Source: Rhodoferax sp. (GTDB lineage Bacteria; Pseudomonadota; Gammaproteobacteria; Burkholderiales; Burkholderiaceae). From it: a DNA stretch of 6,468 bases. Under the pieces are notes generated by a model, which ran no database searches, was not told the origin of the DNA, and saw nothing but the letters and a program-made list of their open reading frames with translations. Of the stretch, positions 1 through 6,468 are shown piece by piece. The translations under genes and the position numbers were made by a program. The stretch is taken from assembly GCA_020048295.1 (NCBI GenBank), contig JAIFMT010000097.1:1-6468 (forward strand), read 5' to 3'. Position 1 is the stretch's first letter; every line of letters begins with the position of its first letter.

Positions 1-2136
1 GTTGAACGGCAGGATAAAGGAAAACTCGGCACCACCGGTGTCGCGGTTGCGGGCCAGCAAGTGGCCACCGTGCGCTTCAATGATGGTGCGGCAAATGTTC
101 AGCCCCAAGCCCAAACCGTCGCTGCGGGTGCTGAAAAACGGGGTAAACACCTGCTCCAGCTGATCGGGGGGAATCCCTGGCCCGCTGTCGGCCACCCGGA
201 TTTCGACACCGCCTGGGTGCAAGCGGGCCACGATGTCAATGTCCCGTCGCACGGCATTGGCCTCGTCCATGGCCTGGGCGGCGTTTTGCAGCAGGTTCAC
301 CAGCACCTGTTCCAGCAGCACCCGGTTGGCGCGCACCGGTGGCAGATCGGCAGGCACCGCCAGATTGACGTTACTGCGGTGCAGGGTCAGTTCGTGGCGC
401 AGCAGTGCCAGCGCATGGACGACCACGGCGTGAATGTCACACGCCTGGTAGCTGCCGTGGCGCGGATTGATGACCCCGCGCACACGTTGGACGATGTCGC
501 TGGCGCGAGCAGACTGCTCAACAATCTCATCAAGCGCCGACACCAGCATCGGCTGCACGGCCTGGGCGGCGATGGCGCGCGCCGCCGTTGCAAAGTTGGA
601 CACGGCCATCAACGGCTGGTTGAGTTCGTGCGCCAGCGTGGATGCCATCTCGCCCAGACTGGCCAGGCGGGCGCTGCGCTGCAGCTGGCGGTCTTGCTCA
701 CGCTGGCGGCTTTCGGCGCTTTTTTGTGCACTCACGTCAACCACCGAACTCATCCAGCCCTGCTGCTGGCCAGCGGCGTTGATCAGCGGCGCGGTGTAGA
801 TCAGGGTGTGCACATCGTGCCCATCTTGATGGCGCAAGCGGCACTCAATCCCTTGGGGCATGGCCTGGGCCAACAGCGTGGATGATTCGTCTGGGGCGGC
901 CTGCGCGCCATCGTCAGGATGCCAATAGGGGTAAGGCGGTGCGCAGCCCAGCAGCGCGCTGGCATCAAAGCCCACCATGGCACAAAAGGCCCGGTTGATG
1001 TAGATGATGCGACCCTCCAGATCGCGCGCCTGCATGCCGACCGCCAGCGCGTCTTCCATGGCTTTGCGAAAGGCGTGGGCATCTTCAAGCTCGCGGGTGC
1101 GCGCCTGCACCCGTTGCTCCAGCTCTTGCCGGGCCTGGCGCTGTTCGGCCAAACGCTGTTCGCGCGATTGCCAGTACAACGCGGCCAACAGAATCGCCAC
1201 CGCGCTCAGGCTGGCCAGCGCCAACGCCTCCTGGCGCGCCTGCGCCACGCTGCGCAGGTCGCTGGTGACGGTCACCGACCAACCCAAACCCGGCACCGCC
1301 GTATCCAGCGCCAGCAACGCGCGCATCTGGCCGTGAAGCATGGTTTGCAACTGGTAGGTCGCCACACCCGGGCTGCGCGTGATGTGCCACGGCAACTGTT
1401 CAAACTGGCTGCGCGTGCCGTACTGCCCATGTTGGCGTAAATAAGCCAGGTCCATCTTGGACAGCGCTTGCTGACTTTGGTAGAGCCACTGCGGCTCAGA
1501 ACTCAAAAACACGATGTGGCGCGCATCCATCAGCACGATCGGGTCCGGGCTATTGCGCCACGACAAGGCCAGCGCATCCAGGCTGACCTTGACCACCACC
1601 ACACCAATCACCGCGTCTTGCAGCAAAACCGGTTCAGCAATGAAAAAACCCGGCGCGCCGGTGGTCAGGCCCACACCATAGAAATAGCTGCGCCGCCCCT
1701 GCAATGCCTCGGTGAAATAGGGGCGCTGCTGATACGACTGGCCGACAAAGCTGTCTGGGGTGGCCCAGTTGCTGGCTGCCAGCGTCAAGCCCGACAGGTT
1801 CATCACATACAGGGCGGCGGCATCGGTGTGCTGCTGCAAGTCGGCCAGATAGTGATTCACCTGCCCCCGCAGGCGCGCGTCGCCATGATGCAGCAGCAAG
1901 GCGGTCATATCGGGGTGGCGTGCGGCAACGTAAGGCAAATAGTCGTGCTTTTCAGCGATGCCGATCAGCCCCAGCGTGTTGGCCTGAGCCGACTGCTGCA
2001 GCGCCTGGGTCTTGAACTGCAGCTCGCGCTGCTCGGCCCAGCGCCCGGTCAGGCCGATCAGCAAGGCGGTGCACAGCAGCCAGAGCCCCCAACGCAAAAC
2101 GCGCTTGTCGGTGATGCGGCCAAGCAGGGGTTTCAT
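1..2136 (-). CDS. DctB-like membrane sensor histidine kinase with dCache and PAS domains (3' end cut by window edge)
   Basis: Reading the minus strand from ATG at 2136 gives 712 codons with no stop, running off the left edge. The N-terminus is basic (K2, R7, K11, R12, R15), followed by a membrane segment at about 16-30. A periplasmic region of about 35-300 follows, with the DctB-like signature QSYQQRPYF at 133-141 and a later TTGAPGFF stretch, which indicates a double-Cache carboxylate sensor. Membrane segment 2 is at about 304-322, then a charged coiled-coil linker to about 350. A cytoplasmic PAS domain spans about 356-468 and contains PYPYWHPDD around W405. The HisKA box is LAHELNQPL with phospho-acceptor H503. 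The ATPase domain has an N box (N614, N618), G1 box D650-SGPGI, F box FTPFFST at 664-670 and G2 box GLGLGLN at 674-680. All catalytic motifs are intact, and only a few C-terminal residues should be missing. No clear ribosome binding site precedes the ATG; the start was chosen because the positive-inside anchor begins there. It lies divergent to the citrate transporter, so regulation of citrate or C4-dicarboxylate use is inferred. Its response regulator is not in the window. Confidence 0.93.
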   Translation of the reverse strand, partial: MKPLLGRITDKRVLRWGLWLLCTALLIGLTGRWAEQRELQFKTQALQQSAQANTLGLIGIAEKHDYLPYVAARHPDMTALLLHHGDARLRGQVNHYLADLQQHTDAAALYVMNLSGLTLAASNWATPDSFVGQSYQQRPYFTEALQGRRSYFYGVGLTTGAPGFFIAEPVLLQDAVIGVVVVKVSLDALALSWRNSPDPIVLMDARHIVFLSSEPQWLYQSQQALSKMDLAYLRQHGQYGTRSQFEQLPWHITRSPGVATYQLQTMLHGQMRALLALDTAVPGLGWSVTVTSDLRSVAQARQEALALASLSAVAILLAALYWQSREQRLAEQRQARQELEQRVQARTRELEDAHAFRKAMEDALAVGMQARDLEGRIIYINRAFCAMVGFDASALLGCAPPYPYWHPDDGAQAAPDESSTLLAQAMPQGIECRLRHQDGHDVHTLIYTAPLINAAGQQQGWMSSVVDVSAQKSAESRQREQDRQLQRSARLASLGEMASTLAHELNQPLMAVSNFATAARAIAAQAVQPMLVSALDEIVEQSARASDIVQRVRGVINPRHGSYQACDIHAVVVHALALLRHELTLHRSNVNLAVPADLPPVRANRVLLEQVLVNLLQNAAQAMDEANAVRRDIDIVARLHPGGVEIRVADSGPGIPPDQLEQVFTPFFSTRSDGLGLGLNICRTIIEAHGGHLLARNRDTGGAEFSFILPFN

Positions 2137-2203
2137 GGGAGTTTTCAAAACAGGTTGGGCAGGGTGATGCCATCGTATATCCGGCGCGGCGGTTTTTGCG
2201 GCC

Positions 2204-2221
2204 CTGCGTAGTTATACGCAG
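2204..2221. promoter_or_regulatory. Candidate operator: perfect inverted repeat CTGCGTA-GTTA-TACGCAG
   Basis: Two exactly complementary 7-nt arms, CTGCGTA (2204-2210) and TACGCAG (2215-2221), flank a 4-nt centre, GTTA. The site lies 74 bp upstream of the transporter ATG and 67 bp upstream of the kinase ATG, near the middle of the divergent region. The size and symmetry suit a dimeric DNA-binding protein such as a LuxR/FixJ-type response regulator. The identity of that protein is inference. An RNA hairpin is possible, but no U-tract follows it, so it is unlikely to be a terminator. Confidence 0.55.
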
Positions 2222-2285
2222 ATCGAACCGGTGATTCACACCGATGCGCCCGCCGCCCATGCGCCCAATACTTGCCTCCACTCTT

Positions 2286-2289
2286 GGAG
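2286..2289 (+). promoter_or_regulatory. Ribosome binding site that fixes the transporter start
   Basis: GGAG lies 6 nt upstream of ATG 2296. This favours the ATG over the in-frame TTG at 2272, which would add eight residues (beginning MPPLLETL) and would place this GGAG inside the coding region. Confidence 0.75.
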
Positions 2290-2295
2290 ACCCTT

Positions 2296-3765
2296 ATGAA
2301 AAATGACTCATCCATCCGCGTCAGCGCGGCCTTGCTGGCCGTTGCCATGACCTTGCTAATCTGGTTCATCATCCCGACACCGGTTGGCGTGACACCGGAG
2401 GCCTGGCACTTGCTGGCGCTGTTTGTCGGCACCATTGCCGCCATCATTGGCAAGGCCATGCCGATTGGGGCGCTGGCGATGATCGCCATCGCGCTGGTGG
2501 CCATCACCGGTGTCACCAACAACAAACCCGGCGCTGCCGTGGCCGATGCGCTCAGTGGCTTTGCCAATCCGCTGATCTGGCTGATCGGCTTGTCGATCAT
2601 GATTTCGCGCGGGCTGATCAAGACCGGCCTGGGCGCACGCATTGGCTACACCTTCATTCGCCTGTTTGGCAAGAAAACGCTGGGCATTGGTTACGCACTG
2701 GGCCTGTCGGAACTGGTGCTGGCACCGGTGACACCCAGCAACACGGCGCGCGGCGGCGGCATCATGCACCCGATCATGCGCTCGATCGCCATCAGTTTTG
2801 ACTCCAGCCCCGAGCGTGGCAGCTCTGGCCTGATTGGCCGCTATCTGGCGCTGGTCAATTACCACGCCAACCCGATCACATCGGCCATGTTCATCACCGC
2901 CACGGCACCCAATCCACTGGTGGTGAAACTGGTGGCTGACGCCACTGGCGCGCAAATTTCACTGACCTGGAGCACTTGGGCATGGGCCATGCTGTTGCCT
3001 GGGTTGGTCGCCATGGCACTGATGCCGCTGGTGCTCTATTGGCTGTCACCCCCGGAGATCACCGACACGCCGCAAGCCAGCCGTTTTGCACAAGAGCGCC
3101 TGTCAGAGCTCGGACCGGTCAAAGTCAGCGAAAAGATTCTGTTGGGTGTGTTTGGCTTGCTGCTGCTGTTGTGGGCCGGCGTGCCAGCGATGCTGCTGGG
3201 CAAGGCGTTTGAGGTGGATGCCACAGCGGCGGCGGCGCTCGGTCTGGCCTTGCTGCTGGTCACCCGGGTGCTGGAATGGGACGATGTGCTGCAGGAAAAA
3301 AGCGCCTGGGACACCATCACCTGGTTCTCGGCCCTGGTGATGATGGCCACGTTTTTGAGCAAGCTCGGGCTGATTGCCTGGTTTTCCAAGAGCGTGCAGG
3401 ACGGCATTTTGAGCCTGAACCTGGGCTGGATGGGTGCGGTGGCCCTGCTCACCCTGGTTTACCTGTACACACACTATTTCTTTGCCAGCACCACCGCCCA
3501 CATCACGGCGATGTTTGCTGCCTTTTTTGCCGCCGGGCTGGCATTGGGTGCACCGGCCATGCCGTTTGCCTTGCTGCTGGCCGCAACCTCGTCGATCATG
3601 ATGACGCTGACCCATTACGCCACCGGCACCTCGCCAATCGTCTTTGGCTCGGGCTATGTGTCGCTGGGTGAGTGGTGGCGCGTTGGTTTTGTCATGAGTC
3701 TGGTGAACACGGCGGTGTGGGTGGTGGTGGGTGGCATGTGGTGGTCGATGTTGGGTTACTGGTAG
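2296..3765 (+). CDS. citT: DASS-family citrate/dicarboxylate transporter (CitT type)
   Basis: The protein has 489 residues, typical for bacterial DASS (Na_sulph_symp) carriers, and is very hydrophobic, with roughly a dozen membrane segments. The substrate and cation-site motif of the first half is TPSNTARGG, with S148-N149-T150-A151-R152. The matching element of the second half is LTHYATGTSP (438-447), followed by FGSGYV and a WWRVGF stretch near the C-terminus. This combination is characteristic of the CitT/TtdT/YbhI branch rather than of sulfate transporters. In E. coli, CitT exchanges citrate for succinate across the inner membrane. Here the citrate lyase genes begin 204 bp downstream on the same strand, which makes citrate the most likely substrate; the counter-ion is not visible from sequence. 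The gene is transcribed away from the sensor kinase. A general dicarboxylate or tartrate/succinate exchanger of the same family is the main alternative. Confidence 0.9.
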   Translation: MKNDSSIRVSAALLAVAMTLLIWFIIPTPVGVTPEAWHLLALFVGTIAAIIGKAMPIGALAMIAIALVAITGVTNNKPGAAVADALSGFANPLIWLIGLSIMISRGLIKTGLGARIGYTFIRLFGKKTLGIGYALGLSELVLAPVTPSNTARGGGIMHPIMRSIAISFDSSPERGSSGLIGRYLALVNYHANPITSAMFITATAPNPLVVKLVADATGAQISLTWSTWAWAMLLPGLVAMALMPLVLYWLSPPEITDTPQASRFAQERLSELGPVKVSEKILLGVFGLLLLLWAGVPAMLLGKAFEVDATAAAALGLALLLVTRVLEWDDVLQEKSAWDTITWFSALVMMATFLSKLGLIAWFSKSVQDGILSLNLGWMGAVALLTLVYLYTHYFFASTTAHITAMFAAFFAAGLALGAPAMPFALLLAATSSIMMTLTHYATGTSPIVFGSGYVSLGEWWRVGFVMSLVNTAVWVVVGGMWWSMLGYW

Positions 3766-3827
3766 AGTTGGCAAGGGTGGGCCTGCGCGGCAAGGCTGCC
3801 AGCCGAAGTCAGCTGTCCACTCTTTCC

Positions 3828-3856
3828 TTGACATAAAATTAACCAATTCGTACATT
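3828..3856 (+). promoter_or_regulatory. Predicted sigma70 promoter for citCDEF
   Basis: A perfect -35 hexamer TTGACA (3828-3833) is followed after exactly 17 nt by TACATT (3851-3856), which matches 4 of 6 positions of the -10 consensus. The spacer is AT-rich in an otherwise GC-rich window. Transcription would begin near 3863, leaving a leader of about 105 nt before citC. TAAAAT at 3834-3839 is a better -10 on its own but has no reasonable -35 at the right distance. Confidence 0.6.
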
Positions 3857-3900
3857 TGTTGCATCTATCATTCAATCAGGTCTTGAAAAGTGATTGCAAC

Positions 3901-3957
3901 ATGACGAATGCCGGGTTTGATCCACGTTGCCTGGCCCCGGTCATTGGCAAACTCTGA
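3901..3957 (+). other. Possible upstream ORF (18 codons) in the citC leader
   Basis: ATG 3901 opens 18 codons (MTNAGFDPRCLAPVIGKL) and ends at TGA 3955-3957, 12 nt before the GTG chosen for citC and in the same reading frame. The upstream GAAAAG is a weak ribosome binding site. It could be a translated leader peptide coupled to citC, or simply chance. It has no recognisable family. Confidence 0.25.
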
Positions 3958-3969
3958 AACGCCGCACCC

Positions 3970-5058
3970 GTGATCCAGGACTGCTACTCCGAATACGCGA
4001 CGTTTACCAGCGGCGGGTTGGACTGGGCGATCGAAAACTTCTCCGACAACCCCAAACTGCAGCCTGAACTGGCGGCCTTTTTGCAAAGCTGCGACCTGGA
4101 GCTCGATGCCAACATTGCCGATTTTGTGACGGTGCGCGCCGGCAAACGTCTGGTGGCTTGCGCCGGCATGGGCGAAAACGTCATCAAATGCGTAGCGGTA
4201 TCGTCCGAGCTGCGTGGGCAAAACATCACGCTGCGGCTGATCTCCGATGTCACCAACCTGGCCGCCGACATGGGGCGCTACCAGTTGTTTCTGTACACCA
4301 AGCCAGACAACGTCGAAACCTTTGCCAGCTGCGGCTTTTACCCGCTGGTGGAAATGCCCGGCGTGATTGCGCTGATGGAAAACTCGCCCGTCGGCTTGTC
4401 CCGCTATTGCAAAGGCCTGGCCGACACCCGCCAGAGCGGCCTGCGGATCGGCAGCATCGTGATGAACGCCAACCCTTTCACCTTTGGCCACCAGTACCTG
4501 GCCGAGCAAGCCGCAAGTCAGTGTGACTGGCTGCATGTGTTTGTGGTCGGTGAAAACTCGTCGCTGATCACCTACGAAGACCGCTACGCGCTGGTCTGCG
4601 ACGGCCTGAAACACCTGCCACGCACCACGGTGCACCCGGGCTCGATCTACATGATCTCCAAGGCGACCTTTCCGAGCTACTTTTTGAAAGACCGTGGCAT
4701 CGTCGATCAGTGCCACACGGCGCTGGACTTGATCATCTTTCGTGAGCATGTGGCCCCGGCGCTGGGCATCACCCACCGTTTTGTCGGCACCGAGCCGTTT
4801 TGCCCGGTGACGCGCAAATACAACGAGGACATGAAACGCTGGCTGATGCACGAGCCATCCGTCGCGCCGATCATCAGTGTGGTGGAACTGGAGCGTAAGC
4901 AGCAATCTGCGCGCGCCATTTCAGCCTCGGAAGTACGGCGCTGCCTGCGCGCCGACGACTTTGCGCACATGGCGCAGCTGGTGCCGCAGGCCACCATCGA
5001 CCTGCTGCGCGCCAAATACTTTGATCCGGGCGCGCGTGTGGCCACCGGGACAGGTTAA
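3970..5058 (+). CDS. citC: [Citrate (pro-3S)-lyase] ligase (acetate:SH-citrate lyase ligase)
   Basis: CitC uses ATP and acetate to acetylate the thiol of the CitD prosthetic group, converting inactive citrate lyase to its active form in the cytoplasm. The product has 362 residues, slightly longer than the roughly 350 usual for the family. The N-terminal third is a GNAT-like domain with KCVAVSSELRGQN (K73 to N85) in the acyl-CoA-binding loop position. The C-terminal part is a nucleotidyltransferase domain: MNANPFTFGH at 165-174 is the family's form of the T/HxGH nucleotide-binding motif, and ISASEVR at 317-323 is the second ATP-site motif. HRFVGTEPFCPVT is also strongly conserved in CitC. The start is uncertain. 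GTG 3970 is the first start codon after the in-frame TGA at 3955, but it has no clear ribosome binding site; TTG 4018 is an alternative. The GNAT domain begins well after both. It is followed 45 bp later by citD. Confidence 0.93.
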   Translation: MIQDCYSEYATFTSGGLDWAIENFSDNPKLQPELAAFLQSCDLELDANIADFVTVRAGKRLVACAGMGENVIKCVAVSSELRGQNITLRLISDVTNLAADMGRYQLFLYTKPDNVETFASCGFYPLVEMPGVIALMENSPVGLSRYCKGLADTRQSGLRIGSIVMNANPFTFGHQYLAEQAASQCDWLHVFVVGENSSLITYEDRYALVCDGLKHLPRTTVHPGSIYMISKATFPSYFLKDRGIVDQCHTALDLIIFREHVAPALGITHRFVGTEPFCPVTRKYNEDMKRWLMHEPSVAPIISVVELERKQQSARAISASEVRRCLRADDFAHMAQLVPQATIDLLRAKYFDPGARVATGTG

Positions 5059-5090
5059 TGAACAAATTGGCCTCTAGCGCATATCCATAA

Positions 5091-5097
5091 AGGGCAG
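5091..5097 (+). promoter_or_regulatory. Ribosome binding site of citD
   Basis: AGGGCAG lies 6 nt before ATG 5104. It supports that start over the ATG at 5058, which overlaps the citC stop as TAATG but opens only a 10-codon frame. Confidence 0.6.
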
Positions 5098-5103
5098 ATA
5101 GCT

Positions 5104-5400
5104 ATGAAAATCATCAAAGAAGCAGTGGCTGGCACGCTTGAATCGAGCGACCTGCTGGTCAAGGTGGCCCCTGGCACACCCAACCAGCTCGACATCCACA
5201 TCCGCAGCGAAGTGATTCGCCAGTTTGGCGGGCATATCCGTGGCGTGATTGACGACACCTTGGCCAAACTCGAGGTGACCGAAGGCGACATCACCGTCGA
5301 AGACAAGGGCGCGCTGGACTGCGCCATCCGCGCCCGGCTGCAAACCGCGTTGCTGCGTGCAGCGGGCAACCCCAGCATAGCCTGGGAGAAACTGGCATGA
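5104..5400 (+). CDS. citD: Citrate lyase gamma subunit (acyl carrier protein)
   Basis: CitD is the small acyl carrier of citrate lyase. It carries the 2'-(5''-triphosphoribosyl)-3'-dephospho-CoA prosthetic group, on which the acetyl and citryl thioesters are formed. The 98-residue length is the family norm. The attachment motif AGTLESSD is at 9-16, with S14 in the same position as the modified serine of the Klebsiella protein. The conserved [14 protein letters not shown] stretch follows in the C-terminal half. It sits 45 bp after citC and overlaps citE by 4 bp (ATGA), so translation of citE is probably coupled to it. Nothing looks degraded. Confidence 0.96.
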   Translation: MKIIKEAVAGTLESSDLLVKVAPGTPNQLDIHIRSEVIRQFGGHIRGVIDDTLAKLEVTEGDITVEDKGALDCAIRARLQTALLRAAGNPSIAWEKLA

Positions 5401-6269
5401 AGCTGCGAAGAAGCATGTTGTTCATGCCCGGTGCCCACGCGGGCATGCTCAGCACGGCGTTTGTGTTCAAACCCGACTCGATCATGTTTGACCTGGAAGA
5501 CGCGGTCAGCTTGCGCGAGAAAGACGCGGCGCGCCTGCTGGTGTTTCATGCACTGCAACACCCGCTGTACCGCGCAATCGAAACCGTGGTGCGCATCAAC
5601 CCGCTCGACACGCCGTTTGGCCTGGATGACCTGGAAGCGGCGGTACGTGGTGGCGTGCAGATTGTGCGGCTGCCCAAAACCGATACCACCGCTGACGTGC
5701 AGCAGTTGGTGGCCGAGATCGAGCGCATTGAGCGCGCTTGTGGCCGCGCAGTGGGTTCCACGCAGGTGATGGCGGCCATCGAGTCGGCCTCCGGCGTGGT
5801 CAACGCAGTGGCCATTGCCACGGCCAGCCCGCGCATGATGGGCATTGCACTGGCCGGGTTTGACTATGTGATGGACATGCAAACCGAGCGCGGCGACGGC
5901 ACCGAGCTGTTTTACGCCCGCTGCGCCGTGCTGCACGCCGCCCGCGTGGCCAAGATCGACGCGTTTGACGTGGTGTTTCCCGATGTCAACGACGAAGCCG
6001 GTTTTTTGAAAGAGGTGGATTTGATTCGACGGCTGGGCTTTAACGGCAAGTCGCTGATCAACCCGCGCCAGATCGAGCTGCTGCACAACGCCTACGCGCC
6101 CACCGAAGAAGAGGTGGACCACGCCCAGCGCGTGGTGGCCGCCGCTGACAAGGCTGAGCGCGAAGGCCTGGGCGTGATTGCGCTCAACGGCAAGATGATC
6201 GACGCGCCCATCGTTAACCACGCCCGGCGCGTGATCGCCAGCGCGCTGGCTTCGGGTGTGCGGCAATGA
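5397..6269 (+). CDS. citE: Citrate lyase beta subunit (citryl-ACP lyase)
   Basis: CitE cleaves citryl-ACP to oxaloacetate and acetyl-ACP within the cytoplasmic citrate lyase complex. The 290-residue protein is a TIM-barrel member of the HpcH/HpaI aldolase/citrate lyase family. It begins [10 protein letters not shown], typical of CitE. FDLEDAV at 31-37 is next, then R66 in VRINP, which binds the carboxylate substrate. E129 in AIESASG and D156 in GFDYVMD sit where the metal-binding acidic residues are found in the family. [11 protein letters not shown] is in the C-terminal part. GGGAG at 5384-5388 inside the end of citD is a good ribosome binding site 8 nt before the ATG. CitE-like proteins outside citrate lyase exist (malyl-CoA lyase and relatives), but the citC-citD-citE-citF order makes the assignment secure. 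The stop overlaps the citF start. Confidence 0.96.
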   Translation: MKLRRSMLFMPGAHAGMLSTAFVFKPDSIMFDLEDAVSLREKDAARLLVFHALQHPLYRAIETVVRINPLDTPFGLDDLEAAVRGGVQIVRLPKTDTTADVQQLVAEIERIERACGRAVGSTQVMAAIESASGVVNAVAIATASPRMMGIALAGFDYVMDMQTERGDGTELFYARCAVLHAARVAKIDAFDVVFPDVNDEAGFLKEVDLIRRLGFNGKSLINPRQIELLHNAYAPTEEEVDHAQRVVAAADKAEREGLGVIALNGKMIDAPIVNHARRVIASALASGVRQ

Positions 6270-6468
6270 ATACGCAACAGGCGCACACCATGAACACAGC
6301 CTTGAACCCGCAGCAGCTGCAAGAAATGCAAACCAACCCCGCCTTGCAAGGCTTGCAGCCGTTTGCCGGGGCGCACGCCCACACGCCGTATCTGGGCAAC
6401 CTTCAGCAAAAATACACCCACAAGATCGTGGACACACTGCAAGAGGCGGTGCAACGCGTTGGATTGAG
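6266..6468 (+). CDS. citF: Citrate lyase alpha subunit (citrate:acetyl-ACP transferase), N-terminal fragment
   Basis: CitF exchanges the acetyl group on CitD for citrate, giving citryl-ACP and acetate. Only the first 67 codons are present; the frame is open at the right edge of the window. The visible part ends [15 protein letters not shown], which corresponds to the conserved helix LEEAIRRSGL before the catalytic core in known CitF proteins. The first 40 residues are rich in Gln, Asn and Ala and are not recognisable. ATG 6266 overlaps the citE stop as ATGA, supporting translational coupling. A second in-frame ATG at 6290 is possible, but neither start has a strong ribosome binding site. The identification relies on this short match plus the operon position. 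Confidence 0.87.
   Translation, partial: MNTQQAHTMNTALNPQQLQEMQTNPALQGLQPFAGAHAHTPYLGNLQQKYTHKIVDTLQEAVQRVGL

Larger units (their letters stand above)
2137..2295. promoter_or_regulatory. Divergent intergenic region between sensor kinase and citrate transporter
   Basis: This 159-bp gap must hold the promoters of both divergent genes. It contains a perfect inverted repeat at 2204-2221 (listed separately), an 11-nt palindrome GTTTTCAAAAC at 2141-2151 just upstream of the kinase start, and a short imperfect repeat CGGTG/CACCG at 2229-2243. I see no strong sigma70 promoter on either strand. That would fit activator-dependent transcription, but it is only an absence of evidence. Confidence 0.55.
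3766..3969 (+). promoter_or_regulatory. Intergenic leader region upstream of citC
   Basis: This 204-bp gap separates the transporter from citC. Its first part is GC-rich with no convincing hairpin plus T-run, so no terminator can be called. From about 3828 to 3900 it becomes distinctly AT-richer and holds a sigma70-like promoter and a widely spaced inverted repeat, TGTTGCA (3857-3863) with TGCAACA (3895-3901). A short ORF, ATG 3901 to TGA 3957, is in the same frame as citC. The layout suggests that citCDEF can be transcribed independently of the transporter. Confidence 0.5.

Noticed and set aside
2141..2151. Palindrome GTTTTCAAAAC just upstream of the kinase start
   Set aside because: It is short and of simple composition, with no second copy in the other intergenic region; too weak to call an operator.
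2156..2171. Possible sigma54 promoter (GG and GC elements 10 nt apart) upstream of the transporter
   Set aside because: This was looked for because DctB systems often act with sigma54. The spacing is right, but the rest of the TGGCAC and TTGCA elements is poorly matched, so it is probably coincidence.
61..2211. Three long plus-strand ORFs (61-885, 919-1440, 1468-2211)
   Set aside because: They lie antisense to the histidine kinase, whose motifs are all intact on the minus strand. Their translations are rich in Gln, His and Arg with no recognisable domain, as expected for shadow frames in GC-rich DNA.
3766..3820. Possible terminator after the transporter
   Set aside because: Only a 4-bp stem (GGCA/TGCC) is visible and no T-run follows, so an intrinsic terminator cannot be supported.
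3103..3864. 253-codon minus-strand ORF opposite the transporter 3' half
   Set aside because: The translation is a biased His/Gln/Arg-rich string; the plus strand encodes conserved DASS transporter motifs in the same stretch.
3868..4905. 345-codon minus-strand ORF opposite citC
   Set aside because: Shadow of citC with no recognisable motif; the plus-strand frame matches CitC throughout its length.
5055..6437. 460-codon minus-strand ORF opposite citD and citE
   Set aside because: It is long only because the opposite strand is GC-rich with few stop codons. The translation is low-complexity and rich in His, Gln and Ala, while citD, citE and citF on the plus strand have full conserved motifs and coupled starts.

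Overview
The window is GC-rich and densely coding. It looks like the chromosome of a betaproteobacterium, probably of the Comamonadaceae (Rhodoferax-like). That placement rests on base composition, codon use and the general look of the proteins; it is an inference, not a search result. The locus is a citrate uptake and citrate lyase cluster with a divergently transcribed sensor kinase.

Layout: (1) 1-2136, minus strand: a large membrane-bound sensor histidine kinase of the DctB type. It is open for 712 codons to the left edge, so only its last few residues are missing. (2) 2137-2295: divergent intergenic region holding a perfect 7-bp inverted repeat with a 4-nt spacer (2204-2221), a good candidate operator. 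(3) 2296-3765, plus: a DASS-family anion transporter of the CitT type. (4) 3766-3969: an AT-richer gap with a good sigma70-like promoter (TTGACA, 17 nt, TACATT) and a short in-frame upstream ORF. (5) 3970-5058 citC, 5104-5400 citD, 5397-6269 citE and 6266 to the right edge citF (N-terminal fragment), all plus strand. The citD/citE and citE/citF junctions are 4-bp ATGA overlaps.

How they work together: the transporter probably imports citrate, perhaps in exchange for succinate or another C4-dicarboxylate. CitD (acyl carrier), CitE (citryl-ACP lyase) and CitF (citrate:acetyl-ACP transferase) form citrate lyase, which cleaves citrate to acetate and oxaloacetate. CitC acetylates the CitD prosthetic group to activate the enzyme. 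The genes that make and attach the prosthetic group (citG, citX) are not in the window and may lie to the right. The kinase probably senses a carboxylate in the periplasm and signals to a response regulator, perhaps encoded just beyond the left edge.

I found no RNA genes, mobile elements, CRISPR arrays or clear intrinsic terminators. The enzymes are a known system. The points worth a second look are the DctB-like kinase (instead of a CitA-type sensor), its candidate operator, and the leader region of citC.
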